A stretch of DNA of 44,866 nucleotides from Alcaligenaceae bacterium (GCA_013416435.1 JACCEN010000012.1:1-44866); one strand, 5' to 3'; positions 24,073 to 33,269 are shown, counted from the first letter of the stretch. Notes: generated from the sequence alone by a model not told the origin. Numbers and translations: made by a program.

Positions 24073-25544
24073 AAAGGGAAGAATACAAACACCTTGACGG
24101 CCTGGATCTGGCCGAGTTGATCAGCCGGAGGGAGGTCTCTGCGGCCGACACGATGCAATGCGCAGTCGGACTTGCTCAAGAATTCGATGACAAGTTCAAT
24201 ATCCTATGCCACGAACGGATAGAAGAGTCGTTGGAGCTATCGGCTCGAGGCGCTCCCGCCACACGCTTCTCGGGAATTCCGTTCCTTTTGAAGGACTCCG
24301 GGCTCCCTGCCCGCCGCTTCCCCTCCAGCATAGGCTCACGCCTGTTCGCCGATACCCAGTACGCACAGAACTCAACACTGGTCGATCGATTTGAAAAAGC
24401 GGGGCTCATACCGTTCGCAAGAACCCGCGTGTCGGAGCTTTGCATGGCGCCTACAACGGAAGCACTGGCGAACGGAGGCCCCACATTGAACCCCTGGGAC
24501 ATCAGCCGATCCGCAGGCGGCTCAAGCGGAGGATCCGCGGTGGCAGTGGCCACCGGTGTCGTGCCCTTGGCGCATGGAAGCGACGGCGGTGGTTCGGTAC
24601 GCATTCCCGCCGCCTGCTGCGGCATATTTGGCTTCAAACCCTCGCGGACCTTGCTACCGCTAGGGCCGAACCGTGGAGAGAGCCTGGGGGGAATGGCGTC
24701 GGACGGCATGCTGAGCCGTACCGTACGCGACACGGCTGCTCTTCTGGACGCCGTCGGCGGCTACGAACCCGGGGGACCCTATGCCTCGCCACCCAAACGG
24801 GCATCATTCCTGTCCTGCACGTATCCGTCGCTCCAATCACAGCCTTTACGCATTGGCGTATGGCGCGAAGCATGGGAGGGAATAGCGATTTCGCCCGAAT
24901 GCATCGCTGCCGTTGACGAAACGGCATCGCTACTCCGTGAACTGGGCCACACGGTCATCGAGGCGACGCTTCCCGACTTTGACTACTCAAAATTCGTGCA
25001 TGCCCACGCCACGGTCCTGGCGACCAACATCGTCTTGCTGGCAGATGCACGCTTAAGGCAACTGGGCAGGACGCTGGAAGAAGGCGACCTGGAGCCCGCC
25101 ATCGCGGACGGCTACGAAGTAGGCAAGACCATATCCGGCGCGCATTATGTCCAGGCGATCAACGAGTTCCATATGGTGGGCAGAAAAATAGAGACTGGAA
25201 TGCATGGTTTCGATATCATCCTGACGCCTACATTGACCAGCCTGCCGGCCAAGCTGGGATCATTGAATCCCTTCGGAAACTTCCATGAGTTCCGCCGCAA
25301 GGTAGCGGACTATACGACGTTTCTGGCCATACTCAACGCGTCCGGGCAACCCGCCGCCAGTCTGCCGTTGACCTGGACCAAAGCAGGCCTCCCGGTGGCC
25401 GTCCAACTCGTTGGCCATTTCGGACAAGACGACGTGGTGCTGCGGCTTTCGGGAGAACTGGAGCGTGCCGCCCCTTGGCTACCTGTACTCAAGAGCAAGT
25501 GGAAAACTCAAGCCACGCAAGCTGTAGCGGCATTACACGGGTAA
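24069..25544 (+). CDS. Amidase-signature hydrolase
   Basis: A 491-residue amidase-signature protein with the complete Ser-cisSer-Lys triad: Lys75 in PFLLKDSG, cis-Ser152 in SAGGSSGGSA and nucleophile Ser176 in GSDGGGSVRIPA; the 24-residue Ser-Ser spacing is that of the family. It hydrolyses a C-N amide bond and releases ammonia or an amine. It is the last gene of the operon and completes a likely sequence of oxidation, deformylation and amide hydrolysis. GatA-like roles are unlikely because GatB and GatC are absent. Confidence 0.9.
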   Translation: MKREEYKHLDGLDLAELISRREVSAADTMQCAVGLAQEFDDKFNILCHERIEESLELSARGAPATRFSGIPFLLKDSGLPARRFPSSIGSRLFADTQYAQNSTLVDRFEKAGLIPFARTRVSELCMAPTTEALANGGPTLNPWDISRSAGGSSGGSAVAVATGVVPLAHGSDGGGSVRIPAACCGIFGFKPSRTLLPLGPNRGESLGGMASDGMLSRTVRDTAALLDAVGGYEPGGPYASPPKRASFLSCTYPSLQSQPLRIGVWREAWEGIAISPECIAAVDETASLLRELGHTVIEATLPDFDYSKFVHAHATVLATNIVLLADARLRQLGRTLEEGDLEPAIADGYEVGKTISGAHYVQAINEFHMVGRKIETGMHGFDIILTPTLTSLPAKLGSLNPFGNFHEFRRKVADYTTFLAILNASGQPAASLPLTWTKAGLPVAVQLVGHFGQDDVVLRLSGELERAAPWLPVLKSKWKTQATQAVAALHG

Positions 25545-25605
25545 ACGGCCGCTTCCATGTAAGTACAGGATCATATGCTATGCCGGGGGGATGGATGAAC
25601 AGAAG

Positions 25606-27156
25606 CTAAGCGGGCTGATTCATCTCGACGAACAACTCCACAAACGCCCCCTCCAGCCGTCTGGCAAACCCCTCGACATCCATCAAAGGCGACCCTTGCA
25701 TACGCGCCCGCATGCCACTGCGCAAGGTGTGCAGGCGGGCCGGGTCTTGCGCCAGCGCAGAAGCGATGCCGACGTAGTCGTCGGCACTTTCCGCAGCAAG
25801 CTCCGCCAGGCCGATCGCGCTCAGGAAGGCGAAGGTCTGTCGGCTGACGACGCGGCTTTGAGGCCAGGTCACCACGGGAACGCCCATCCATAGCGCTTCG
25901 CAGCTAGTCAGCCCGCCTGTGAAGGGAAAGGGGTCCAGGGCGATGTCGATGTCGGCGTACTCCTTGAGCAGGTCCGCATGAAAGCTCGGGCCTCTGAGCT
26001 CCAGCCGGTCAGGCACCACCCCCCTGCTTGCAAACTCCGCCGTCAGTTTTCGGCGATAGGTGTCATCATTGAACGTGCGCCACTTAAGCACCAGGCGAGC
26101 GTCTGGAACGGCTTTGAGTACGCCTGCCCAGGTGTCAAGCACCTGCGCATTCAGCTTGGCCGTATTGTTGAAGCAGCCAAAGCTAATGTGACCCTTGCGC
26201 TCAAAGGGCGGCAACGCAGGATCGGTGGGCGCCCACGGTACGGGCTGATAACAGAAGCGCCCACCCGGCAGGCTGACAATGGGCTCGACAAACTGTGACG
26301 CCATGCCCGGCGGCGCGTGCCATTCATCGAGCACGACGGCATCCATATACCTCAGCCCGGTGGTGGCAAAGTAGCCTAGCCATGACACCATCACCGCGGC
26401 GGGCCGGTACGCAAACGCGGACAGGCGGGACCCCGCCGTATGGCCGGACAGGTCCACCAGCACGTCGATTGCGTCGTCTTGTATCAACTGAGCCAGTGCG
26501 GGGTCGTCCAGCGCCCGTACGTCGCGAAACTCGCAGCATTGCCGGAGCTCCTTGGTCACCCAGTCTTGCACCGGACCCGCACTATAGGCAAAGGGGGCAA
26601 CCGCTTGCGGCGCATGCGCCTTGATGACGTCCTTGACGAACAAGCCGACGGTATGCTGGCAGAAGTCGGCCGACACATAGCCGACACGCAGCGGACGCCC
26701 ATTCAGCGGTACGGCCGCCGGCCTAGGGCGCTCGCCACCGGCACGCTCAATGGCCCATTGGCCCCAGGCACGCGCCTGCTTTACGCGATGTTCGTCCGAG
26801 GCGTCAGGGTCGTACTCCATGCCGGTCAAAAGATTGCGACGCAACATGGGATGGTCGGGTAACTTTGATGCCAGCCCGTCGTACAGGCGGCGCGCTTCAC
26901 CATGTTCGCCCAGATCTCGAAGCACGTTGGCCAGGTTGATGGCCGCGCGGAGATCCTGTGGCGCGTGCCGGCATGCCTGCTCGAAGGCCTGTTGCGCCAT
27001 GAGCAAGAAGCCGTAGCCTTGCAGCAAGCCACCGACGTCCAACAAGGCGGATACGTCTTGCGCCCGCGCTTGCAAGAACTGCGCGCAAACGCCCTGCATT
27101 TCTTGAAAATGGCCGGCCTGGGCAAGCCGCTGCGCGAGCTGTAGTTCTGGGCTCAA
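25606..27156 (-). CDS. SPINDLY/OGT-type glycosyltransferase with TPR-like N-terminus
   Basis: Up to 516 residues. The N-terminal ~110 residues are TPR-like helices (AFEQACRHAPQDLRAAINLANVLRDLGEHGEARRLYDGL). The rest is a glycosyltransferase family 41 domain: LRVGYVSADFCQHTVGLF with His168 in the position of the essential His of human OGT, LVDLSGHTAGSRLSAFAYRPAAV, SWLGYFATTG, and FGCFNNTAKLNAQVLDTWAGVL with Lys333 as the likely UDP-binding Lys. It attaches a sugar to Ser/Thr of proteins, probably in the cytoplasm. The TTG start at 27156 has no good ribosome site, so an internal ATG (27099) is possible. It stands alone, convergent to the amidase operon. Confidence 0.85.
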   Translation of the reverse strand: MSPELQLAQRLAQAGHFQEMQGVCAQFLQARAQDVSALLDVGGLLQGYGFLLMAQQAFEQACRHAPQDLRAAINLANVLRDLGEHGEARRLYDGLASKLPDHPMLRRNLLTGMEYDPDASDEHRVKQARAWGQWAIERAGGERPRPAAVPLNGRPLRVGYVSADFCQHTVGLFVKDVIKAHAPQAVAPFAYSAGPVQDWVTKELRQCCEFRDVRALDDPALAQLIQDDAIDVLVDLSGHTAGSRLSAFAYRPAAVMVSWLGYFATTGLRYMDAVVLDEWHAPPGMASQFVEPIVSLPGGRFCYQPVPWAPTDPALPPFERKGHISFGCFNNTAKLNAQVLDTWAGVLKAVPDARLVLKWRTFNDDTYRRKLTAEFASRGVVPDRLELRGPSFHADLLKEYADIDIALDPFPFTGGLTSCEALWMGVPVVTWPQSRVVSRQTFAFLSAIGLAELAAESADDYVGIASALAQDPARLHTLRSGMRARMQGSPLMDVEGFARRLEGAFVELFVEMNQPA

Positions 27157-27268
27157 GGGGTTAGGCCGAGCATCATGAACCTTGGATCATTCGTAGCCTT
27201 CATCTGAACGCCCCTGAAAATTTTGGATATTACACCGTAAGATCCATGGCCCCCGAGCCCAGCCAGCG

Positions 27269-28183
27269 CTACAACCTGGGCGCTTCGTCGCGTATCGGGT
27301 TACGCAGGACGCCTATCCCCTCGATCTCCACTTCCACTATGTCGCCTTCTTTCATCCATACTTGAGGAGAGCGCGCCGCACCAACTCCAGATGGAGTTCC
27401 CATCACAATGACGTCGCCCGGCTCGAGTGTCATGCAGCCCGAAATCAGCGAAATGGCCTCCGCAACGGGAAACAACATGTCGCTGGTATTGGCGTCTTGC
27501 ATCACCGTCCCATTCAAGCGCGTCTGTATACGCAGTTGTCGCGCTCCCTCGGGCAGCTCATCGGGTGTAACGAATGTCGGCCCGAACGCGCCCGTCGAAT
27601 CAAAGTTCTTGCCGATCGTCCATTGGGGTGTTCGTTTCTGGTAATCACGGATGCTTCCGTCATTGAAGCAGCTATAGCCCGCAACGACCGAGTACGCGTT
27701 GTCTTCGTCAACGTGCCGACACCGCTTGCCTATAATGACCGCGAGCTCGGCCTCGTAGTCGAGATGCGTGGAGCATTGCGGACGAATCATGGGCATGCCA
27801 TGCGCGACAAGTGATGTGGCGGAACGCATGAAGAAGCTTGGGTAAGACGGACGGGCGTGGCCACCTTCGGCCGCATGATCCGCGTAATTCAAACCAAGAC
27901 AGATGATCTTTCCCGGCCGCGGTAACAGAGGGCTGAAGACCACGTCGTCATAGCCGAGCAAAGCAGTAGTCGTTGTCGTACTCAGAGCATGCTTTAAATG
28001 CTCCATTGCAGCATCACCCCGTTGCAGCAGGTCCATCAGGTCAGCCGCCGGGCAAATGCCCTGCAGCGGTAACACCCCCTCATCCAACGCAGCGGCAAGG
28101 GCCGGTTCGCCGTCTTGCAAATAGGAAATCAAACGCAAAATTGCCTCCAATGTTGGCGGATTCAACACCGCCCAGCCAATCAC
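27269..28183 (-). CDS. Fumarylacetoacetate hydrolase (FAH) family protein
   Basis: A 304-residue protein. The FAH domain starts at GKIICLGLNYADHAAE (His103). Metal ligands are Glu144 and Glu146 in DYEAELAVIIGK and Asp175 in CFNDGSIRDYQ; the end has LEPGDVIVMGTPSGVG. Family members hydrolyse or isomerise C-C bonds of acylpyruvates and related diketo acids. The GTG start overlaps the previous stop (GTGA at 28183-28180), so it is translationally coupled to the Bug gene and is the last gene of the operon. Substrate unknown; a pyruvate-like product is likely. Confidence 0.9.
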   Translation of the reverse strand: MIGWAVLNPPTLEAILRLISYLQDGEPALAAALDEGVLPLQGICPAADLMDLLQRGDAAMEHLKHALSTTTTTALLGYDDVVFSPLLPRPGKIICLGLNYADHAAEGGHARPSYPSFFMRSATSLVAHGMPMIRPQCSTHLDYEAELAVIIGKRCRHVDEDNAYSVVAGYSCFNDGSIRDYQKRTPQWTIGKNFDSTGAFGPTFVTPDELPEGARQLRIQTRLNGTVMQDANTSDMLFPVAEAISLISGCMTLEPGDVIVMGTPSGVGAARSPQVWMKEGDIVEVEIEGIGVLRNPIRDEAPRL

Positions 28184-29148
28184 ATGGTCGATGAAAATTT
28201 TGATTGATCAATAATTCTTTTCCATCGCTCCTCGTCTCTTTCAAGAAACTCGGCAAACTTCTCGACGGGCAAAAATGAAACGATGCTGCCTTGTTGCTCA
28301 ATCGCTTCTCTGATTTCCGGTAGAGCCAAGACGTGCTGAACTTCATCACTTACACGTTTTCGAATCGCCTCCGGTGTTCCAGCCGGCGCTAAAAGCCCAA
28401 CCCAGGTCTTGACGTCGAAGTCATCAATGCCTTGCTCACCGAATGTGGGGATATCCGGCATGAGTGAAATTCGTTCATCTGTTGCAACGCCCGCCACCTG
28501 GATGGTTCCTTCTTTGAGATAGGGTGCAAGCGGAATGGGATTACTGAACATGATGTGCACACGCCCCGCCGCTAGCTCTCGCAATGCTGGACCCCCGCCT
28601 TGATACGGCACGTGCATCCAATCAATTTCCGCTCTTTGCTTTAAAAGCTCGCCCAACAGATGCTGTACCGACCCTTGACCGGTCGAGGCAAAGTTAAGCT
28701 GTCCGGGCTTGTCCTTGCTGAGCGCGATCAGCTCTTTAAGGGACCCTACTTTCAAGTCGGGGCTGATGGCCAAGGAGTACGGCGTCTCGGTAAGGCGCGC
28801 GACAGGCTCGAAGTCTTGTATGCGGAAGGAAAGATTCGGATCGACAAGCGGACTCAATATTGCGTTGGCTCCACTGAGCACAAACGTATAGCCATCGGGT
28901 GCGGCCCTGGCAACCCCAGCCGTACCAATAGAGCCAGCAGCGCCCGGCTTATTTAGTACAACAACCGACTGGTCAAGTCTTTTGGTGAGTTCGATACTCA
29001 CCAGACGTGCGAGCGTATCGATGCCCCCACCCGGCGGATACGCTACGACGATGCTAACGGGCCTGCTTGGATATTCTGTGCTTGCGTAAGCCGTTGGCAA
29101 TACACAGAGCGATACCAAGCCTGCTAACCAAGCCATTTTCTTTAACAT
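28180..29148 (-). CDS. Bug-family (TctC-like) periplasmic receptor 2
   Basis: A 322-residue protein starting at the ATG at 29148 with GGAG upstream. The signal peptide (KKMAWLAGLVSLCVLPTAYA) is cleaved near residue 22. The mature protein carries the Bug signature: YPSRPVSIVVAYPPGGGIDTLAR, NKPGAAGSIGTAGVARAAPDGYTF, LNFASTGQGSVQHLLGELL and DIPTFGEQG. These receptors bind carboxylates for tripartite tricarboxylate transporters; no TctA/TctB genes are in the window. It is the second of two adjacent, clearly diverged Bug genes. Confidence 0.93.
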   Translation of the reverse strand: MLKKMAWLAGLVSLCVLPTAYASTEYPSRPVSIVVAYPPGGGIDTLARLVSIELTKRLDQSVVVLNKPGAAGSIGTAGVARAAPDGYTFVLSGANAILSPLVDPNLSFRIQDFEPVARLTETPYSLAISPDLKVGSLKELIALSKDKPGQLNFASTGQGSVQHLLGELLKQRAEIDWMHVPYQGGGPALRELAAGRVHIMFSNPIPLAPYLKEGTIQVAGVATDERISLMPDIPTFGEQGIDDFDVKTWVGLLAPAGTPEAIRKRVSDEVQHVLALPEIREAIEQQGSIVSFLPVEKFAEFLERDEERWKRIIDQSKFSSTM

Positions 29149-29182
29149 GTGTGTCTCCTCTATGACTTCTTGCGATGGACGA

Positions 29183-30163
29183 TCAGCCTTGAATCCGTAT
29201 GCCGGACTCTTCCACCAGTTTGTTCCATACTTCAAAATCTTTCCCAACGAACTCCCTGAATTCGGCTGGGGAAACGGGCTCGGCGGGCTCGATCACCATC
29301 GCCTCAAGCTGGCGCTGCACCGTCGGTTTCTTCAGGACCTGTTCTAAAGAATGATTTAATGTTTGCACCGCTTCAATTGGGGTACCGGCCGGAGCAAACA
29401 GCCCCCACCAAGAAAGATTGGTGAGTTCCGGCATGCCTAGCTCGGCGAATGTCGGTGTGTTCGGGAACGCTTTCTGGCGCAGCTCCGAAGTTTGAGCCAA
29501 GGCGCGCAGCTGTCCCGAATCCACCGCCGATTTGGCGGCGGGCGGAGTGACGAACATCATGTTGATACGGCCTCCGATAAGGTCAGTCATGGCAGGACCA
29601 CTACCTTTGTAAGGGACGTGCAGCATATCGTTTTTGGTGACCTGCCCAAAGGTAAAGCCATTAAAGTGCTGAGACAGCCCGACGCCGGGCGACCCATAGG
29701 AAATCGTTTGGCCGTTTTTTCCTAGCACCGACAAATCTTCCACGGTACGAATGTCTGAGTTTCCGGCCACCACAAGTACATTGGAGGAGGTACCTATTTT
29801 TCCTATCGCCGCAAAGTCTTTGACTGGGTGATAAGGTGCAGGCCGGCGAACAGCAGGCACGATGGAATGCGTCGATACATGTCCGAGCAAGATGGTGTAG
29901 CCATCTGGGGCAGCACGGAGCAGATACTGCGTTCCTATCATTCCGGATGCCCCCGCCCGGTTTTCTACGACGACTGGCTGGCCCCACATTCTTGAAAACT
30001 CATCGGCCAGCAAACGCCCGATCGCATCGGTGCCACTGCCGGCCGGTCCAGGCACCACAAACGTGACGGGTGCGTCTGGATACTTGGCTGTGGCAACCGC
30101 CGGCGAGGCTATAAGCATGAAGCTTGTTCCGGCGCCCAGCAGCGTCTTGTATATACTTTTCAT
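29183..30163 (-). CDS. Bug-family (TctC-like) periplasmic receptor 1
   Basis: A 326-residue protein from the ATG at 30163 (GGAG just upstream). The signal peptide ends near ATA at residue 26. Bug motifs: YPDAPVTFVVPGPAGSGTDAIGR, VENRAGASGMIGTQYLLRAAPDGYTI, YGSPGVGLSQHFNGFTF and FPNTPTFAELGMPEL. It is only moderately similar to its neighbour, which suggests different ligands rather than a recent duplication. It sits between the enolase-superfamily gene and the second Bug gene with gaps of 16 and 34 bp. Confidence 0.93.
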   Translation of the reverse strand: MKSIYKTLLGAGTSFMLIASPAVATAKYPDAPVTFVVPGPAGSGTDAIGRLLADEFSRMWGQPVVVENRAGASGMIGTQYLLRAAPDGYTILLGHVSTHSIVPAVRRPAPYHPVKDFAAIGKIGTSSNVLVVAGNSDIRTVEDLSVLGKNGQTISYGSPGVGLSQHFNGFTFGQVTKNDMLHVPYKGSGPAMTDLIGGRINMMFVTPPAAKSAVDSGQLRALAQTSELRQKAFPNTPTFAELGMPELTNLSWWGLFAPAGTPIEAVQTLNHSLEQVLKKPTVQRQLEAMVIEPAEPVSPAEFREFVGKDFEVWNKLVEESGIRIQG

Positions 30164-30179
30164 GTCTCCGTACTCCCTG

Positions 30180-31250
30180 CTATGAATAGTGTTTACTGCG
30201 GGTGGTGTAGTGCGCCAAGGCGTCAAGATTGATCCTCGGGTGAAAGCCATCTGGAATTTCCACCGCTCCTTTGCTAAAGCGCAAAGGTTCTTCGAAGAAG
30301 TGGTCTTTCACCTTCAGGAAACCGTTCATTTCGCCGGCGTTGTCAATCTTGGATGCAGCAACGCAGGCTTCCATCCAGCATGCGATCTCCAGGGCGACGC
30401 CATCGCCCAGTACCGGCGTCATGCCAAGCCTTCGTATTTCGTCCAGGGCATCGCAAAGCATGTCCACGCTACCGATCTTCTTGAGCTTGAGCTTGACGAA
30501 TCGAACGCCATCGATCGTCGCAGCGCGGCGCACGTCATCCATGCCGTATATCGACTCATCCAGCATGACGGGAACGGTTGATCGCCCTGCGACGGCTGCA
30601 TTGGCCGACCAGTCTGCCGACCCGCAGGGCTGTTCAAACAACTCTATACCCGCCGGATTCAGTCGTTCGGCAAACTCGATGGCATCGGCTTGCTTGAAGC
30701 TCCTATTGGCGTCCAGCCTCAGGCTGACGCGCCCCGCCGTGGCTTGCTGTATGCGTTCTACACGTTCCAAATCCTGTTTCCAGTCGAACCCCACCTTTAC
30801 TTTCAGGGTCGCGAACCCTTGCTCAACCAGACGATCGATCTCATCGTTGATCTCGGCCGCCGAATGACCTTGAAGTGGCGCGAGCAATGGAATGCGCAGC
30901 GCACGATTCTGAAATAGAACGGAAGACCCCTCCAGCATATCCAGGGCGGCAAGCAATGCGCTGGCTGCGCCAGGCGACGTCGATACGCGATCAGCAATTC
31001 CCTCCCGCAGTTGTGTAGTCGTCTTACCAGCAAACGTCTCGGCTGCGCTTAAGCAGAACTGCCACGCGCCCTCGACCGTCTCACTGGTGTAACCCGGGGC
31101 GATCAGAGCTTCACCCCAGCCTTGGGCACCAGCGCTATCTCGCACACAAACGATAATTGGGTCGAACTCCCTGATCGTTCTTGTAGACACCACGTAGGGG
31201 ACTGTCAGGGGCACCCGCACCTGGTATAACGTTATTCCTTCTATCTTCAT
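30180..31250 (-). CDS. Enolase-superfamily enzyme (mandelate racemase/muconate lactonizing type)
   Basis: A 356-residue protein. Lys150/Lys152 form the K-x-K motif (TLKVKVG). Metal ligands are Asp180 (RLDANRS), Glu206 (ELFEQPC) and Asp231 (VMLDESIYG). A second lysine motif VKLKLKK at ~252-258 is the muconate-lactonizing/dipeptide-epimerase arrangement rather than the His-Asp dyad of mandelate racemase. It abstracts a proton next to a carboxylate to lactonise, racemise or dehydrate an acid. Together with the dioxygenase and FAH genes it points to breakdown of a cyclic or unsaturated acid. Confidence 0.9.
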   Translation of the reverse strand: MKIEGITLYQVRVPLTVPYVVSTRTIREFDPIIVCVRDSAGAQGWGEALIAPGYTSETVEGAWQFCLSAAETFAGKTTTQLREGIADRVSTSPGAASALLAALDMLEGSSVLFQNRALRIPLLAPLQGHSAAEINDEIDRLVEQGFATLKVKVGFDWKQDLERVERIQQATAGRVSLRLDANRSFKQADAIEFAERLNPAGIELFEQPCGSADWSANAAVAGRSTVPVMLDESIYGMDDVRRAATIDGVRFVKLKLKKIGSVDMLCDALDEIRRLGMTPVLGDGVALEIACWMEACVAASKIDNAGEMNGFLKVKDHFFEEPLRFSKGAVEIPDGFHPRINLDALAHYTTRSKHYS

Positions 31251-31265
31251 GGTGATCCGCCAGTC

Positions 31266-32156
31266 TTAAGCCGCAACGACTGGCTCACCAGAAATCTGTG
31301 TACGGAACATAATGCGGCGCGCAGAGGGATCAAACGAATCCCTTCGGTGCATGGTGCAACGGTTGTCCCACATGATCATGTCGCCCAACTGCCACTCTTG
31401 GGCCCACGTAAATTTGGCTTGTGTTGCATGAGACCACAACATGTTCAGGAGCCGCTCACTGTCCTCGAGGGTATATCCGTTAATGTACGCATTTCGCCGA
31501 CGACCTAGCAGCAGGCATTTTCTCCCGCTTTCCGGATGCACCCTGATTAACGGGTGCGACGGGCCGATCGTCCTACGCGGATCATCGATCTCCTCGAAAC
31601 CACGACGCAACTCGCCCGCGCTATTACGACTGGCGTCGTGAACGCATGTGAGCGATGCGATCTCCTTCTTGACGGCGTCATCCAAGGTCTCGTAAGCCAT
31701 ATACATATTCGAGAAGTATGTATCGCCACCCGACGGTGGAAGCTCGACGGCATGAAGGCAGCTGCCCTTTGGCGGACGCTCCACGTACGTCATATCGGCA
31801 TGCCAGTCAGCTTCATATGAGCCCAACCCGCCTATTGGCTTCCCGTCGATAATGACGTTGGAAATAATGGTCAGCTCTGGACGATCCACTTCTAAAAACT
31901 GACTGCGATTGCCTGTCGCAATTGGCCTCATGTCCAAATCACCAAAATGACGCGAAAATTCAATCAGCATTTCTGGGCTTAGCTTGCCCATGCCTCGAAA
32001 GCGCAAGACCAAATGTTCCGACCATGCCTGTTTGATGCTTTGCAAAGTCTCAGGACTCAAAGGTTGACTGAAATCCAGGCCAACCACATCTGCGCCTAAG
32101 GCTGCGCCGGTAGGGCGAACAGCAATTTCAACGGTGTCTTTACTAACGGTCGTCAT
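31266..32156 (-). CDS. TauD/TfdA-family Fe(II)/2-oxoglutarate dioxygenase
   Basis: A 296-residue enzyme from the ATG at 32156 with AGGAG 6 bases upstream. Iron ligands are His119 and Asp121 (WHADMTY) and His270 (MHRRDSF); Arg281 or Arg285 in PSARRIMFRT should bind 2-oxoglutarate. TauD releases sulfite from taurine and TfdA cleaves aryloxyacetates; which applies here is unknown, and no sulfur genes are in the operon. It is the first gene of the minus-strand operon and diverges from the LysR gene across 118 bp. Confidence 0.92.
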   Translation of the reverse strand: MTTVSKDTVEIAVRPTGAALGADVVGLDFSQPLSPETLQSIKQAWSEHLVLRFRGMGKLSPEMLIEFSRHFGDLDMRPIATGNRSQFLEVDRPELTIISNVIIDGKPIGGLGSYEADWHADMTYVERPPKGSCLHAVELPPSGGDTYFSNMYMAYETLDDAVKKEIASLTCVHDASRNSAGELRRGFEEIDDPRRTIGPSHPLIRVHPESGRKCLLLGRRRNAYINGYTLEDSERLLNMLWSHATQAKFTWAQEWQLGDMIMWDNRCTMHRRDSFDPSARRIMFRTQISGEPVVAA

Positions 32157-32198
32157 ATGAGGCTCCTTTAACGGCAAGGCTTGAAAGCCCGTACCAGA

Positions 32199-32214
32199 CT
32201 TGATTCAGATCAAG
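32199..32214. promoter_or_regulatory. Candidate LysR-type operator
   Basis: CTTGAT-TCAG-ATCAAG, a perfect 16-bp inverted repeat containing T-N11-A spacing. It lies in the divergent promoter region, 42 bp upstream of the dioxygenase start and 60 bp upstream of the LysR start. Confidence 0.6.
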
Positions 32215-32274
32215 AAAAAGGATAGTGCTATATTGACTTGCGGTTTATCGTTTATTCCAAAGTATGCATAGGCA

Positions 32275-33222
32275 ATGCCAATAAATAACCCCAGGCGACG
32301 CGTTACTGTCCGTGAGCTTGACGTGTTCGTGGCCGTCGCCGACTGTCTCAGTTTCAGCAAGGCGTCAGAGCAACTTAACATCTCACAGCCCTCGCTTAGC
32401 GCGACCGTGCGAAACCTGGAAGACGCGCTAGGGGCACGCCTATTTGATCGCCACACACGCAGCGTCGCCCTTACTCCCGTGGGCCATGAGCTCTCTTTGA
32501 TTGCAAGACAGTTGCTTACTGACTTTGATCAAGCGCTTGGGCGCATGTCAGATGTAATCGACGGCAAGGTTGGTGTTCTTGCGATCGCCGCTTCGCCATC
32601 GGTCATGTCCGGCTTTTTGCCCGGAGCGCTCAAAGAGTTCCGCAAAGCGCACCCGCGCATCGAGGTGCAATTACACGAAGAAGTATTCGAGCAGTGCATA
32701 GGCTTATTGCGTGCCGAGAAGGTGGAGGTGGCTTTGACACCGCGAAAAGCCGATGCCGACGACCTCCTTCAGTATGCGCTGTTTGAGGATCGGCTCATAC
32801 TGGTATGCCGTAACGATCATCCTCTGGCGCAGTTCGATTCGGTAAAGTGGCATCAGATCATGCGCTATGAGCAGATTGCGCTGAAGACGGCCAGCAATGT
32901 CCGACAGCTCATCGAACAGGAATATCAACGACACGGCATTCAGGCAAAGATTCTTTATGAAGTTGAGCGCGTCAGTTCCATGATCAGCTTCATTTCGCAG
33001 GGGCACGGCGTAGGCATCTTGCCTTATTCGCTCTTCCATGCCTACGACCGCGCTACAGTGACTTATCGCGTTATTTCCGATGGCGAGCTATCCCGCACGA
33101 TTTGCGCCTCCTGCTTAAAAACGCAGTCGCCCTCTCCCATTGCCGAATCCTTCATACGCCTGTGCATACAGCATGGGAAGCTTAAGTCACCCATAATGAG
33201 TCAAGACCCATTCAGGACCTGA
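32275..33222 (+). CDS. LysR-family transcriptional regulator
   Basis: A 315-residue regulator. The winged helix-turn-helix at ~12-70 is VRELDVFVAVADCLSFSKASEQLNISQPSLSATVRNLEDALGARLFDR-like in pattern, and the effector domain (~95-300) has VGVLAIAASPS, LICRNDHPLA-type and GVGILPYSLF motifs. It is divergent to the TauD operon, the usual arrangement for a LysR regulator and its target. The co-inducer is probably the substrate or an intermediate. The frame continues cleanly to 33222, 47 bp before the GntR gene. Confidence 0.93.
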   Translation: MPINNPRRRVTVRELDVFVAVADCLSFSKASEQLNISQPSLSATVRNLEDALGARLFDRHTRSVALTPVGHELSLIARQLLTDFDQALGRMSDVIDGKVGVLAIAASPSVMSGFLPGALKEFRKAHPRIEVQLHEEVFEQCIGLLRAEKVEVALTPRKADADDLLQYALFEDRLILVCRNDHPLAQFDSVKWHQIMRYEQIALKTASNVRQLIEQEYQRHGIQAKILYEVERVSSMISFISQGHGVGILPYSLFHAYDRATVTYRVISDGELSRTICASCLKTQSPSPIAESFIRLCIQHGKLKSPIMSQDPFRT

Positions 33223-33269
33223 CCCCTGATATCATCTGTGTCGCCCCTATTGATCGAAGAAACACAACT

